Source of the DNA: Massilia sp. PDC64
Lineage (GTDB): Bacteria; Pseudomonadota; Gammaproteobacteria; Burkholderiales; Burkholderiaceae_D
Length of the DNA: 64,000 nt
Assembly (NCBI RefSeq): GCF_900101265.1
Contig: NZ_FMZS01000008.1
Location: forward strand, 310,001 to 374,000
Direction of reading: 5' to 3'
Below the pieces are notes generated by a model that was not told where the DNA came from, made no database searches, and worked only from the letters and a program-made list of their open reading frames with translations. The translations under genes and the position numbers were made by a program. Below are positions 56,766 to 64,000 of the stretch, piece after piece; position 1 is the stretch's first letter; every line of letters begins with the position of its first letter.

Positions 56766-56853
56766 CGTCGTTCCCGCGAAGGCGGGAACCCAAGTTCTGC
56801 CTGCGTTAGCGATGCGCGAGCAAAATTGGGCCCCTGCCTGCGCAGGGGCGACG
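56766..56853. repeat. REP-doublet-like inverted repeat element
   Basis: An 88-base element lying between apbC and the RlmN-like gene. The left half carries TTCCCGC-gaag-GCGGGAA (56771-56788), the right half GCCCCTGC and GCAGGGGC (56830-56849). The two halves are themselves imperfect inverted copies: the left begins CGTCGTTCCCGCGAAGGCGG, the complement of the right end begins CGTCGCCCCTGCGCAGGCAG. This is the layout of paired REP/BIME elements, which occur in many copies per genome. Confidence 0.7.
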
Positions 56854-56872
56854 TGCATATATCAACAATAGA

Positions 56873-57910
56873 ATGCGTATCGAAGCAATCCGCACCCGCC
56901 TACGCACGCTAGGCGCCCAGCCGCTGCACGAAGACCGCGTGCTGCGCGACTGGGTCCGCGTGATGGACCACGACCGCGGCCGCCGCCGTCCCGACGACTT
57001 CCTGCCGAAGCCCGTGCGCGAGGCGTTGCCGCAGCTGGATGCGGAACTGGATGGACTCGCCCGCGTCATCAGTACCCACCCCGCCGAGGACGGCTCGGCC
57101 CGCCTGCTGGTCGGCCTCGCGGACGGCCAGACGGTGGAATCCGTGCTGCTGCCGCGCGACGGCGTGTGCGTGTCGAGCCAGGTCGGGTGCGCCGTCGGCT
57201 GCCAGTTCTGCATGACGGGCCAGAGCGGCCTGATCCGGCAGGTGACGAGCGGCGAGATCGTCGCCCAGGTCGTGCTGGCGCGCCGCCTGCGGCCCGTCAA
57301 GAAGGTCGTGTTCATGGGCATGGGCGAGCCCGCGCACAACCTCGACCACGTGCTGGAAGCCATCGACCTGCTCGGTATCGAAGGCAATATCGCGCACAAG
57401 AACCTCGTGTTGTCGACGGTGGGCGATCCCCGTGTGTTCGAGCGCCTGCCGCAAGGTCGCGTGAAACCGGCGCTGGCGCTGTCGCTGCACACGACGAAGA
57501 CGGACCTGCGCGCACGCCTGCTGCCGCGCGCACCGCGCTACACGGCGCGCGACCTCGTCGAGGAGGGCGAGCGCTATGCGCGCCTGACCGGTTATCCGAT
57601 CCAGTACCAGTGGACCTTGCTGGACGGCGTCAACGATGGGCCGGACGAACTCGAGGCCCTGGTCGATCTCTTGCGGGGCAAGTATGCCGTGCTGAACATG
57701 ATCCCCTACAACACGAATCCGGGCCTGCCGTTCCGCCGCCCGGGCTGGGACAAGGCGCGGGCGATCGCCGCCTGGCTGTTCGAGCGGGGCGTATTGACCA
57801 AGCTGCGCGATTCGGCCGGGCAGGATGTCGACGGCGGCTGCGGGCAGTTGCGGGCGCGGGCAGCCGGCGAGCAACCTGTCACGTTGCGTCGTACGGCGGC
57901 CACAGCGTAA
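56873..57910 (+). CDS. RlmN/Cfr-family radical SAM RNA methyltransferase
   Basis: A 345-residue radical SAM enzyme. The 4Fe-4S cysteines are C106, C110 and C113 in VGCAVGCQFC, followed by FMGMGEPAHN. The second catalytic Cys lies in DVDGGCGQLRA near the C terminus, matching RlmN Cys355. RlmN methylates A2503 of 23S rRNA and A37 of some tRNAs. The N terminus (MRIEAIRTRLRTLGAQPLHEDRVLRDWV) differs from classic RlmN, so this is probably a paralogue whose target is uncertain. Its last 32 bases overlap the convergent 2H phosphoesterase gene. Confidence 0.85.
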   Translation: MRIEAIRTRLRTLGAQPLHEDRVLRDWVRVMDHDRGRRRPDDFLPKPVREALPQLDAELDGLARVISTHPAEDGSARLLVGLADGQTVESVLLPRDGVCVSSQVGCAVGCQFCMTGQSGLIRQVTSGEIVAQVVLARRLRPVKKVVFMGMGEPAHNLDHVLEAIDLLGIEGNIAHKNLVLSTVGDPRVFERLPQGRVKPALALSLHTTKTDLRARLLPRAPRYTARDLVEEGERYARLTGYPIQYQWTLLDGVNDGPDELEALVDLLRGKYAVLNMIPYNTNPGLPFRRPGWDKARAIAAWLFERGVLTKLRDSAGQDVDGGCGQLRARAAGEQPVTLRRTAATA

Positions 57911-58598
57911 AGGTCTCGACCGGTTCCACCGCCGCGTTCGACATATACCAGTCGTTGATCACGAGCTGCAGGCTGTCCACCCGCATCGTCCCGAGCGGCA
58001 TGTCGCGCAGCGCCGCCAGCACTGCAGCCAGCCGCGCGGGTTCAAGCGGCGGGGCGATGAAGCGCAGCAGGGTCGAATGCGCCGTGACGAGCCGGTAGCG
58101 CTGGTCCAGTGTCCCGTCCAGGCCGCGCGCGCGCAACGCGTCGCGCAGGCGCGCGCGCAGCCGTTCCAGCGTGCCGTCGCGCGGAAATCCCCTGGCCAGC
58201 ACGGCGCCGCGCGAGATCGTGATGCCCTCGAAGTCGATGTCGAACGCGGGCAGGTCCGCCGCCGCCGCGCGCGCGGCCGCCGCATAATCCGCGCGCCGGG
58301 CCAGGTGCGGCGCGTAATCTGCCGTCACCGTGAACAGCGACAGCACCGTCATGTGCAGGTCGGAGAGGGGTTGCCGGTACTGGTGTGGATCGGCGGCGAG
58401 CAGGGCATCCTGCACGGCGTCGAAACGGGCCGCCAGTGCCGGGCCGGGTCGCGCGATCAGGGTCAGGCCGCGGCGCGGATCGAGGCCGCCGGCCAGGTGC
58501 CGGTCGCAATCGACGTCGCCGCGCGAGACGTCCGGCCAGGCGCGGTCCCACATGGCGTCGTAGTGGGCGCGCAGATCGGGTAGGGAGGAATCGCTCAT
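57879..58598 (-). CDS. 2H phosphoesterase (2'-5' RNA ligase-like)
   Basis: A 239-residue protein with the two HxT-type motifs of 2H phosphoesterases: LHMTVLSL near residue 85 and AHSTLLRF near 175, which together form the active site for 2',3'-cyclic or 2'-5' phosphodiester chemistry. The substrate is unknown. The ATG at 58598 is preferred over a GTG two codons earlier because GGGAGGAATCG-type purines precede it. It is 19 bases from the upstream diguanylate cyclase and overlaps the RlmN-like 3' end. Confidence 0.8.
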   Translation of the reverse strand: MSDSSLPDLRAHYDAMWDRAWPDVSRGDVDCDRHLAGGLDPRRGLTLIARPGPALAARFDAVQDALLAADPHQYRQPLSDLHMTVLSLFTVTADYAPHLARRADYAAAARAAAADLPAFDIDFEGITISRGAVLARGFPRDGTLERLRARLRDALRARGLDGTLDQRYRLVTAHSTLLRFIAPPLEPARLAAVLAALRDMPLGTMRVDSLQLVINDWYMSNAAVEPVETFTLWPPYDAT

Positions 58599-58617
58599 CG
58601 GCACGATTATCGCCGGT

Positions 58618-59784
58618 CTACGCGACTCTTGCGATACCGGCCTCGATCTGGCGTGCGCGCACCTGGTTGCGGCCGCCCCGCTTGGCGTCGTACATCAGGT
58701 CGTCCGCGACGGCGATGAGCGATTGCGGCGTGATGGCCTGGTTCGCCGCGAAATCGGCGCCGACGACGCCGAAGCTGGCCGTCGTGGCCAGCACGGTGTC
58801 GCCATAGTCGATGCGTTCGGCCGCGAAGGCGGCACGGACACGCTCGGCCAGTTCGACGGCACCGTCCAGCCGGGTCTCCGGCAGGATGATGAGGAATTCC
58901 TCGCCGCCGTAGCGCACGACCGTGTCGATGGACTCGCGCGTCATCGCCTGCAGCAGGTGCGCGAAGCAGCGCAGCAGTTCGTCGCCCGCGTGGTGGCCGT
59001 ACGTATCGTTGATCGCCTTGAAGCCGTCCAGGTCGCACATGATCAGCGACAGGCTCAGGCGGTAGCGCCGCGCGCGGGCGATCTCGCCGTCGAGCAGCGC
59101 GGCGTTCAGGTGGCGCCGGTTGTAGCAGCCGGTCAGCGGGTCGCGTATGGACAGGTTCGTCAGCACCTGGTGCGTGCGGTATTGCTCGCGCCACAGGCGC
59201 GCGTGGCGGTTCGCGGCGACGGCGCCGAAGGCATTGGCGAACAGGATCAGCATCGTCATCGACACGAGGTGGCGCGTCGATTCGAGATGCTGGATCCACG
59301 CGAGCGCGACGAACACGAGGCTGGAGCCGAGCGCGATGGCGACCGACGTGCGCAGGCGGTTCGGGATGAAGATCAGGATCACGACGGCCATCAGGCCGAC
59401 CGAGGTGCCGTGCAGCAGCGTGTCGGCCGGGCGGCGCCACGCGACCAACATATAGGTGAGCATCCCCAGCAACGTGAACACGCTCGCGACCCGGTATGCG
59501 GCCCTGACGGGCGCGGCGGCGCGGCGGGCATGGCGCAGTCCGACCCAGGCGAAGACCGGTACGACGGCGCGGGCCAGCAGCAAGGGGAGGGCGCCCGGCA
59601 GCCCCAGGGCCAGCACGTCCGCCACGCTGAACATCAGGTAGAACAGCGAGCACACGATCAGCGCGCGGCGCAGGTCGCGCAGGATCGTCGGCGCCTGCTC
59701 GTGCAGGAAGGCGACCTCGGTCGTCGCGCAGACGAATTCGCCGCGCAGGCGCGCAATGGCAGCGGTGCTCGGATCGTTCGACAT
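58618..59784 (-). CDS. Membrane diguanylate cyclase (GGDEF)
   Basis: A 388-residue protein with about six hydrophobic helices at 40-190 and a cytosolic GGDEF domain at 210-380 (DPLTGCYNRRHLNAAL, MCDLDGFKAINDTYGHHAGDELL). The active site GGEEF is at 293-297. The I-site position reads ESID rather than RxxD, so product inhibition is probably lost, unlike the enzyme at 13835. The membrane part is a generic sensor of unknown signal. It is probably cotranscribed with the 2H phosphoesterase. Confidence 0.92.
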   Translation of the reverse strand: MSNDPSTAAIARLRGEFVCATTEVAFLHEQAPTILRDLRRALIVCSLFYLMFSVADVLALGLPGALPLLLARAVVPVFAWVGLRHARRAAAPVRAAYRVASVFTLLGMLTYMLVAWRRPADTLLHGTSVGLMAVVILIFIPNRLRTSVAIALGSSLVFVALAWIQHLESTRHLVSMTMLILFANAFGAVAANRHARLWREQYRTHQVLTNLSIRDPLTGCYNRRHLNAALLDGEIARARRYRLSLSLIMCDLDGFKAINDTYGHHAGDELLRCFAHLLQAMTRESIDTVVRYGGEEFLIILPETRLDGAVELAERVRAAFAAERIDYGDTVLATTASFGVVGADFAANQAITPQSLIAVADDLMYDAKRGGRNQVRARQIEAGIARVA

Positions 59785-59970
59785 GGGCCGGGGTGAAGTG
59801 TATATAAGGTGGGAAATGCGGACGAGACTGTAGCTAAAACTTTAATTTCTGTAAAGTAATTTTCAGTCGTCCCGAGTAACCATGTTGCAGGATGGCCCGC
59901 CCCCCATTGCCGGGCCTCGCGGTAAAATAGCCGCTTCATTAATATTCATGCGTTCCTTTCGCATCCGACC

Positions 59971-61362
59971 ATGACCGTCCGTACCCGTTTCGCTCCCAGC
60001 CCGACCGGCTATCTCCACCTCGGCGGCGCGCGCACCGCGCTGTATTCGTGGGCCTATGCCCGCCATTTCGGCGGCACTTTCGTCCTGCGCATCGAAGACA
60101 CCGACCTGGAGCGTTCGACGCCGGAAGCCGTGCAGGCGATCCTGCAGGGGATGGAATGGCTGGGCCTCGCGCACGACGAAGGTCCGTTCTACCAGATGCA
60201 GCGCATGGACCGTTACCGCGAAGTGGTGAAGGGTATGCTGGAGGCCGGCACGGCCTACCTGTGCTACTGCTCGCCGGAAGAAGTGGAAGCGATGCGCGAG
60301 CGCATGCGCGCCGCCGGCGAAAAGCCCCGCTACGACGGCACCTGGCGCCCGGAACCGGGCAAGACCCTGCCGCCCGTGCCGGAAGGCGTCAAACCCGTCG
60401 TGCGCTTCAAGAATCCGCTGGACGGCGAAGTGACGTGGCACGACGTCGTCAAAGGCCCGATCACCATCGCCAACAAGGAACTGGACGACCTCGTGATCGC
60501 CCGTCCGGACGGCACGCCGACCTATAACTTCTGCGTCGCCGTCGACGACTGGGACATGAAGATCACGCACGTGCTGCGCGGCGACGACCACGTCAACAAC
60601 ACGCCTCGCCAGATCAACATCCTGCGCGCGCTGGGCGCCGAGCTGCCGCAGTACGGCCACCTGCCGATGATCCTCGGCCCGGACGGCCAGAAGCTGTCGA
60701 AGCGCCACGGTGCCGTCAGCGTGATGGAATACCCGGAGCAGGGCTACCTGCCGGAAGCGATGCTGAACTACCTGGCGCGCCTGGGCTGGAGCCACGGCGA
60801 CGACGAGATCTTCTCGATGCAGCAGTTCACCGAGTGGTTCAATCTCGACCATTTGACCGCGTCGGCCGCGCAGTTCAATCCGGAAAAGCTGGGCTGGCTG
60901 AACAACCACTACATCAAGCAGGCCGACAACGAGCGCCTGGCCGGCCTTGCCCGCCCGAAGATGGAGCGCGAAGGCGCCCAGTTCGACGGCGCGCCGCCGC
61001 TGCCCGCCGTGCTGGGCCTCATGAAAGAGCGCACCAACACGATCAACGAACTGGCCGACGCCGCCATGCTGTTCTACCGCGAGCCGAAGCCGGACGCGGC
61101 GCTGCTGGCCCAGCACCTGACGGATGCCGTGCGCCCAGCGCTGGCCCAGTTCGCCGAGCGCCTGCGCGACGTCGAGTGGACCAAGCCGGCATTGTCCGCG
61201 ATGATGAAGGAAGTGCTGGCCGCGCACGGCCTCAAGATGCCGCAACTGGCCATGCCGTTGCGTCTGCTCGTCACGGGCCAGCTGCAGACGCCGGCCATCG
61301 ACGCGGTGCTGGAATTGTTCGGTCGCGATACCGTGCTGGCCCGAGTGAACAAGGGGCTGTGA
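59971..61362 (+). CDS. gltX: Glutamyl-tRNA synthetase
   Basis: A 463-residue class I synthetase charging tRNA-Glu. The HIGH-type motif is [15 protein letters not shown], the KMSKS-type motif is [13 protein letters not shown], and [13 protein letters not shown] is present. The C-terminal anticodon domain is helical ([19 protein letters not shown]). The tRNA-Glu(UUC) genes that it serves begin 152 bases downstream, and a consensus promoter for the tRNA array overlaps the gene's 3' flank. Confidence 0.97.
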   Translation: MTVRTRFAPSPTGYLHLGGARTALYSWAYARHFGGTFVLRIEDTDLERSTPEAVQAILQGMEWLGLAHDEGPFYQMQRMDRYREVVKGMLEAGTAYLCYCSPEEVEAMRERMRAAGEKPRYDGTWRPEPGKTLPPVPEGVKPVVRFKNPLDGEVTWHDVVKGPITIANKELDDLVIARPDGTPTYNFCVAVDDWDMKITHVLRGDDHVNNTPRQINILRALGAELPQYGHLPMILGPDGQKLSKRHGAVSVMEYPEQGYLPEAMLNYLARLGWSHGDDEIFSMQQFTEWFNLDHLTASAAQFNPEKLGWLNNHYIKQADNERLAGLARPKMEREGAQFDGAPPLPAVLGLMKERTNTINELADAAMLFYREPKPDAALLAQHLTDAVRPALAQFAERLRDVEWTKPALSAMMKEVLAAHGLKMPQLAMPLRLLVTGQLQTPAIDAVLELFGRDTVLARVNKGL

Positions 61363-61366
61363 CTAT

Positions 61367-61395
61367 TTGCGTAATGCAAGTGCGTCCGCTATAAT
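61367..61395 (+). promoter_or_regulatory. Sigma-70 promoter of the tRNA array
   Basis: TTGCGT at 61367-61372, 17 bases, then TATAAT at 61390-61395, followed by a GC-rich discriminator (GCTCGCAC) typical of stringently controlled stable-RNA promoters. The first tRNA-Ala begins 20 bases after the -10. Confidence 0.85.
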
Positions 61396-61414
61396 GCTCG
61401 CACTTCAGCGCTGC

Positions 61415-61490
<76 letters not shown>

Positions 61491-61514
61491 ACTCTGAAGT
61501 ATGACGCAGTCCAG

Positions 61515-61590
61515 GTCCCCATCGTCTAGAGGCCTAGGACATCACCCTTTCACGGTGAGTACCGGGGTTCGAATCCCCGTGGGGACGCCA
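61515..61590 (+). tRNA. tRNA-Glu(UUC), copy 1
   Basis: 76 bases with encoded CCA. Acceptor GTCCCCA pairs with TGGGGAC, discriminator G73. The stem TCACC/GGTGA holds loop CTTTCAC, anticodon TTC. It follows Ala copy 1 after 24 bases. Confidence 0.97.
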
Positions 61591-61659
61591 GATTCGGCAG
61601 CGACGTTGAAAAACGACGTAAGCAGTAAATGTAGTGTGTTATAGTGCTGTTTTCCCGTA

Positions 61660-61735
<76 letters not shown>

Positions 61736-61765
61736 AGCAGGGAAAAATAGCCGTAACAGTCCAGG

Positions 61766-61841
61766 GTCCCCATCGTCTAGAGGCCTAGGACATCACCCTT
61801 TCACGGTGAGTACCGGGGTTCGAATCCCCGTGGGGACGCCA
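61766..61841 (+). tRNA. tRNA-Glu(UUC), copy 2
   Basis: Identical to Glu copy 1; the preceding CAGTCCAG spacer end is also shared, a sign of duplication of an Ala-Glu unit. Confidence 0.97.
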
Positions 61842-61869
61842 AGAATTTGTTGTAAGAAGAGTTGCAAGG

Positions 61870-61897
61870 AAAGCCGCCTTGAGCGGCTTTTGTTTTG
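61870..61897 (+). terminator. Hairpin with T run inside the tRNA array
   Basis: AAAGCCGC at 61870-61877 pairs with GCGGCTTT at 61883-61890 around CTTGA, followed by TTGTTTT. It looks like an intrinsic terminator after the second Ala-Glu pair. Its position inside the array suggests partial termination, so downstream copies may have lower expression or another promoter. Confidence 0.7.
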
Positions 61898-61973
<76 letters not shown>

Positions 61974-61981
61974 AGTTTTAG

Positions 61982-62057
61982 GTCCCCATCGTCTAGAGGC
62001 CTAGGACATCACCCTTTCACGGTGAGTACCGGGGTTCGAATCCCCGTGGGGACGCCA
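61982..62057 (+). tRNA. tRNA-Glu(UUC), copy 3
   Basis: Identical 76-base gene, only 8 bases after Ala copy 3. The AGTTTTAG spacer before it recurs before Glu copy 5. Confidence 0.97.
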
Positions 62058-62106
62058 GTTTTGCGGTATGATGCCTGCGATCAGGCATAGCAGTAGAAGT
62101 TCCAGG

Positions 62107-62182
62107 GTCCCCATCGTCTAGAGGCCTAGGACATCACCCTTTCACGGTGAGTACCGGGGTTCGAATCCCCGTGGGGACGCCA
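62107..62182 (+). tRNA. tRNA-Glu(UUC), copy 4
   Basis: Identical 76-base gene. The 49-base spacer before it contains a TATGAT box and the hairpin ATGCCTG/CAGGCAT at 62071-62088, which may be a processing site. Confidence 0.97.
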
Positions 62183-62209
62183 AGAATTCGGTAGTAAAAA
62201 CAGTTTTAG

Positions 62210-62285
62210 GTCCCCATCGTCTAGAGGCCTAGGACATCACCCTTTCACGGTGAGTACCGGGGTTCGAATCCCCGTGGGGACGCCA
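62210..62285 (+). tRNA. tRNA-Glu(UUC), copy 5
   Basis: Identical 76-base gene, the last of the array. Glu copies 4 and 5 follow each other without an Ala gene between them, indicating unequal expansion. A terminator follows 8 bases later. Confidence 0.97.
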
Positions 62286-62292
62286 GTCAAAG

Positions 62293-62337
62293 ACCGGAGC
62301 AGACCACCCGCGCATGCGGAAAGGTGCTCCGGTTTTT
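62293..62337 (+). terminator. Intrinsic terminator after the tRNA array
   Basis: ACCGGAGCA at 62293-62301 pairs with TGCTCCGGT at 62325-62333, followed by a T run. The 23-base loop is long but contains its own small CGCATGCG fold. It separates the tRNA array from earP. Confidence 0.8.
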
Positions 62338-62353
62338 CTTTGGGTCCGCGACC

Positions 62354-63496
62354 ATGCACAACGATCAACGCTCCACGACACTCGCCATTTTCTGCAAGGT
62401 GGTCGACAACTTCGGCGACATCGGCATCTGCTGGCGCCTCGCGCGGCAGTTCCATCGCGAGCATGGCATCGCGGTGACCCTGTGGGTCGACGACCTCGCC
62501 AGCTTTCGCCGCATCTGGCCGGACGTGTCCGTCGATGCCGTCGAACAGATCGTGGACGGTGTGCGTGTCCTGCACTGGCGGGACCAGGAGGGCACGTTCC
62601 TGCCTGCCGACGTGGCCGACATCGTCATCGAATTCTTCGGCGTCGACATCCCGCCGGGCTATGTCGCCGCGATGGCGCAGTGCGAGCCGCGTCCCGTGTG
62701 GATCAATTACGAAGGTCTCAGCGCCGAGGAGTGGGTCGAGGGTTGTCACTCGCTGCCGTCGATGCATCCGCGCCTGAAGCTGACCAAGCATTTCTTTTTC
62801 CCCGGCTTCACGGGCAAGACGGGCGGCCTGCTGCGCGAGCGTGGCCTGCTCGAGGCGCGCGACCGCTTCCAGGCCGACCCGGCCGCACGCGCCGGTTTCC
62901 TGGCGCGGCTGGGCGTTACGCGCGACGAGATGGCCGCGCTGACAGTCAGTCTGTTCTGCTATCCGCACGCGCCGGTTGCCGAGATGTTCGCCGTGTGGCG
63001 TGACGGCGATCGCCCCGTGACGTGCCTCGTGCCGCAGGGTGTCGCACGCGAACAGGTGGCGGCATTCCTCGGCACCGATGCGGTGGCGACCCGCGGCAAC
63101 CTGACCGTCCGCACGATCCCGTTCCTGTCGCAGGACGATTACGACAGGCTCTTATGGTCGTGCGACCTGAATGTCGTGCGGGGCGAAGATTCCTGGGTGC
63201 GCGCGCAATGGGCGGGTCGACCTTTCATCTGGCACATCTATCCGCAAGACGAAAACTTGCATCATGTTAAACTCCGCGCGTTCCTGCAAAAGTATGCGGA
63301 GAACCTGGATAGCCTGATCAAATTTTCCCTGTGCTGGAATGGCGCAGACGAGCCGGCTGAATGGTCGACGTTGTGGACGTCCCTGCAAGCCGAATGGCAC
63401 GCAATTACTGAGCGCAATGTCGAATGGCAAACGCTGATGTTGGCGAATGGCGACTTGGTGAGCAACCTGCTGGATTTCGCCCGGTCGCTGCGGTAG
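62354..63496 (+). CDS. earP: EF-P arginine rhamnosyltransferase EarP
   Basis: A 380-residue GT-B glycosyltransferase (GT104) that adds rhamnose from dTDP-rhamnose to Arg32 of EF-P. The acceptor-activating Asp residues lie in CKVVDNFGDIGICWRLARQ (Asp18, Asp22), and the nucleotide-binding end reads VVRGEDSWVRAQWAGRPFIWHIYPQ. The ATG at 62354 (MHNDQRSTTLAIF) is preferred; a start at 62324 would begin within the terminator stem. Its substrate gene efp follows after 66 bases. Confidence 0.95.
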   Translation: MHNDQRSTTLAIFCKVVDNFGDIGICWRLARQFHREHGIAVTLWVDDLASFRRIWPDVSVDAVEQIVDGVRVLHWRDQEGTFLPADVADIVIEFFGVDIPPGYVAAMAQCEPRPVWINYEGLSAEEWVEGCHSLPSMHPRLKLTKHFFFPGFTGKTGGLLRERGLLEARDRFQADPAARAGFLARLGVTRDEMAALTVSLFCYPHAPVAEMFAVWRDGDRPVTCLVPQGVAREQVAAFLGTDAVATRGNLTVRTIPFLSQDDYDRLLWSCDLNVVRGEDSWVRAQWAGRPFIWHIYPQDENLHHVKLRAFLQKYAENLDSLIKFSLCWNGADEPAEWSTLWTSLQAEWHAITERNVEWQTLMLANGDLVSNLLDFARSLR

Positions 63497-63562
63497 GCGA
63501 CGGGCGAGGAACATGATATCATGCTTGATTACTGCAACTCATTTTTAGGTTAAAACCCTCCT

Positions 63563-64000
63563 ATGAAACCCGCAAAAGAAATCCGTGTCGGCAACATCAT
63601 CATGGTTGATGACAAGCCTTTCATCGTGCTGCGCTCCGACGTCAACGGCTCGAGCCGCACGGGCTTCACGTACAAGTGGAAGATGAAGAATCTTCTCACC
63701 AACGCTCCGCTGGAAAACGTGTTCCGCGGCGACGACAAGTTCGACGTCGTCATCCTGGACAAGAAGCCGGTGACCTACTCGTACTTCGCCGATCCGCTGT
63801 ACGTCTTCATGGATGAAGAGTACAACCAGTACGAAATCGAAGAAGAGAACATGGGCGAAGCCGTCAACTACCTGAAAGACGGTATGGAATGCGAAGCCGT
63901 GTTCTACGACGGCAAGGCGATTTCGGTCGAACTGCCGATCACCATCGCACGCCAGGTCGTCTACACCGAGCCGGCCGTCAAGGGCAACACCTCGGGCAAC
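63563..64000 (+). CDS. efp: Elongation factor P, 3' end beyond window
   Basis: The first 146 residues of EF-P (full length about 185-188), which relieves ribosome stalling at polyproline stretches. Domain I is KOW-like ([20 protein letters not shown]) with Arg32 in the loop [12 protein letters not shown], the residue rhamnosylated by EarP; the Lys type would need EpmAB instead. The OB domain continues to the window edge. CCCTCCT precedes the ATG but is not a purine ribosome site, so initiation may be unusual. Confidence 0.96.
   Translation, partial: MKPAKEIRVGNIIMVDDKPFIVLRSDVNGSSRTGFTYKWKMKNLLTNAPLENVFRGDDKFDVVILDKKPVTYSYFADPLYVFMDEEYNQYEIEEENMGEAVNYLKDGMECEAVFYDGKAISVELPITIARQVVYTEPAVKGNTSGN

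Noticed and set aside
63512-63523. Perfect palindrome CATGATATCATG upstream of efp
   Set aside because: It overlaps a likely -10 region and may be chance; a single short palindrome without a partner is weak evidence for an operator.

Overview
The window looks like chromosomal DNA of a high-GC betaproteobacterium of the Oxalobacteraceae (Massilia/Duganella type). The clues are the DUF3460-scpA-panC order, the motA-motB-CheZ-like-cheY-cheA-cheW-cheR-cheD-cheB-cheY-cheZ order behind flhDC, an EF-P with Arg32 next to its rhamnosyltransferase EarP, and the kynU-kynA pair. The genus is an inference from gene order and protein character. I see no phage, insertion sequence, plasmid or CRISPR features.

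Region 1-5.4 kb (minus strand) is the succinylase branch of lysine/diaminopimelate synthesis: dapC, dapD, a pilU-type retraction ATPase, an ArsC/YffB-like protein and the truncated dapE. A CPBP-type membrane protease sits between pilU and the ArsC-like gene. Next come a DUF1275 membrane protein and, at 6.3-12.1 kb, an AraC regulator divergent from a translationally coupled trio: an alkyl-DHAP-synthase-like flavoprotein, a GlpD-type dehydrogenase and an FGGY kinase. Two signalling genes follow, a hybrid histidine kinase and a receiver-PAS-diguanylate cyclase.

Region 15.3-24 kb is metabolic and accessory: an aminotransferase, a RidA protein, an EamA exporter divergent from a MocR regulator, a GST-SMR-YdcZ operon divergent from a LysR regulator, and an exported fusion of cyclohexadienyl dehydratase (PheC) with gamma-class chorismate mutase (AroQ). 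Region 23.8-27.9 kb is an ECF42-like sigma factor module with two DGPF/YCII proteins, a VOC protein, a GyrI-like protein and an unrecognised small protein with an internal duplication. After an NTF2-like gene come htpG with a sigma-32 promoter, an S41 peptidase, an acyltransferase, an RBBP9-type hydrolase and kynA-kynU.

Region 35.5-49.5 kb is the motility block. flhDC is preceded by tandem sigma-28-like promoters and followed by a membrane-anchored methyltransferase. Then motAB and a full chemotaxis set lie on the plus strand, with two CheY proteins and two CheZ-type phosphatases, ending at an intrinsic terminator. An EAL-HDOD protein and a YcgR-like PilZ protein link the block to cyclic di-GMP.

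Region 49.6-64 kb is mostly housekeeping: panC, scpA, DUF3460, a FabMG-family-like protein, a small lipoprotein, metG, apbC/mrp, an RlmN-like radical SAM enzyme, a 2H phosphoesterase, a diguanylate cyclase and gltX. An eight-gene tRNA array follows (three Ala-GGC, five Glu-UUC), then earP and efp, which is cut by the window edge. Coding density is high; the only stretch over 300 bases without a gene is the flhD leader at 35529-36037.
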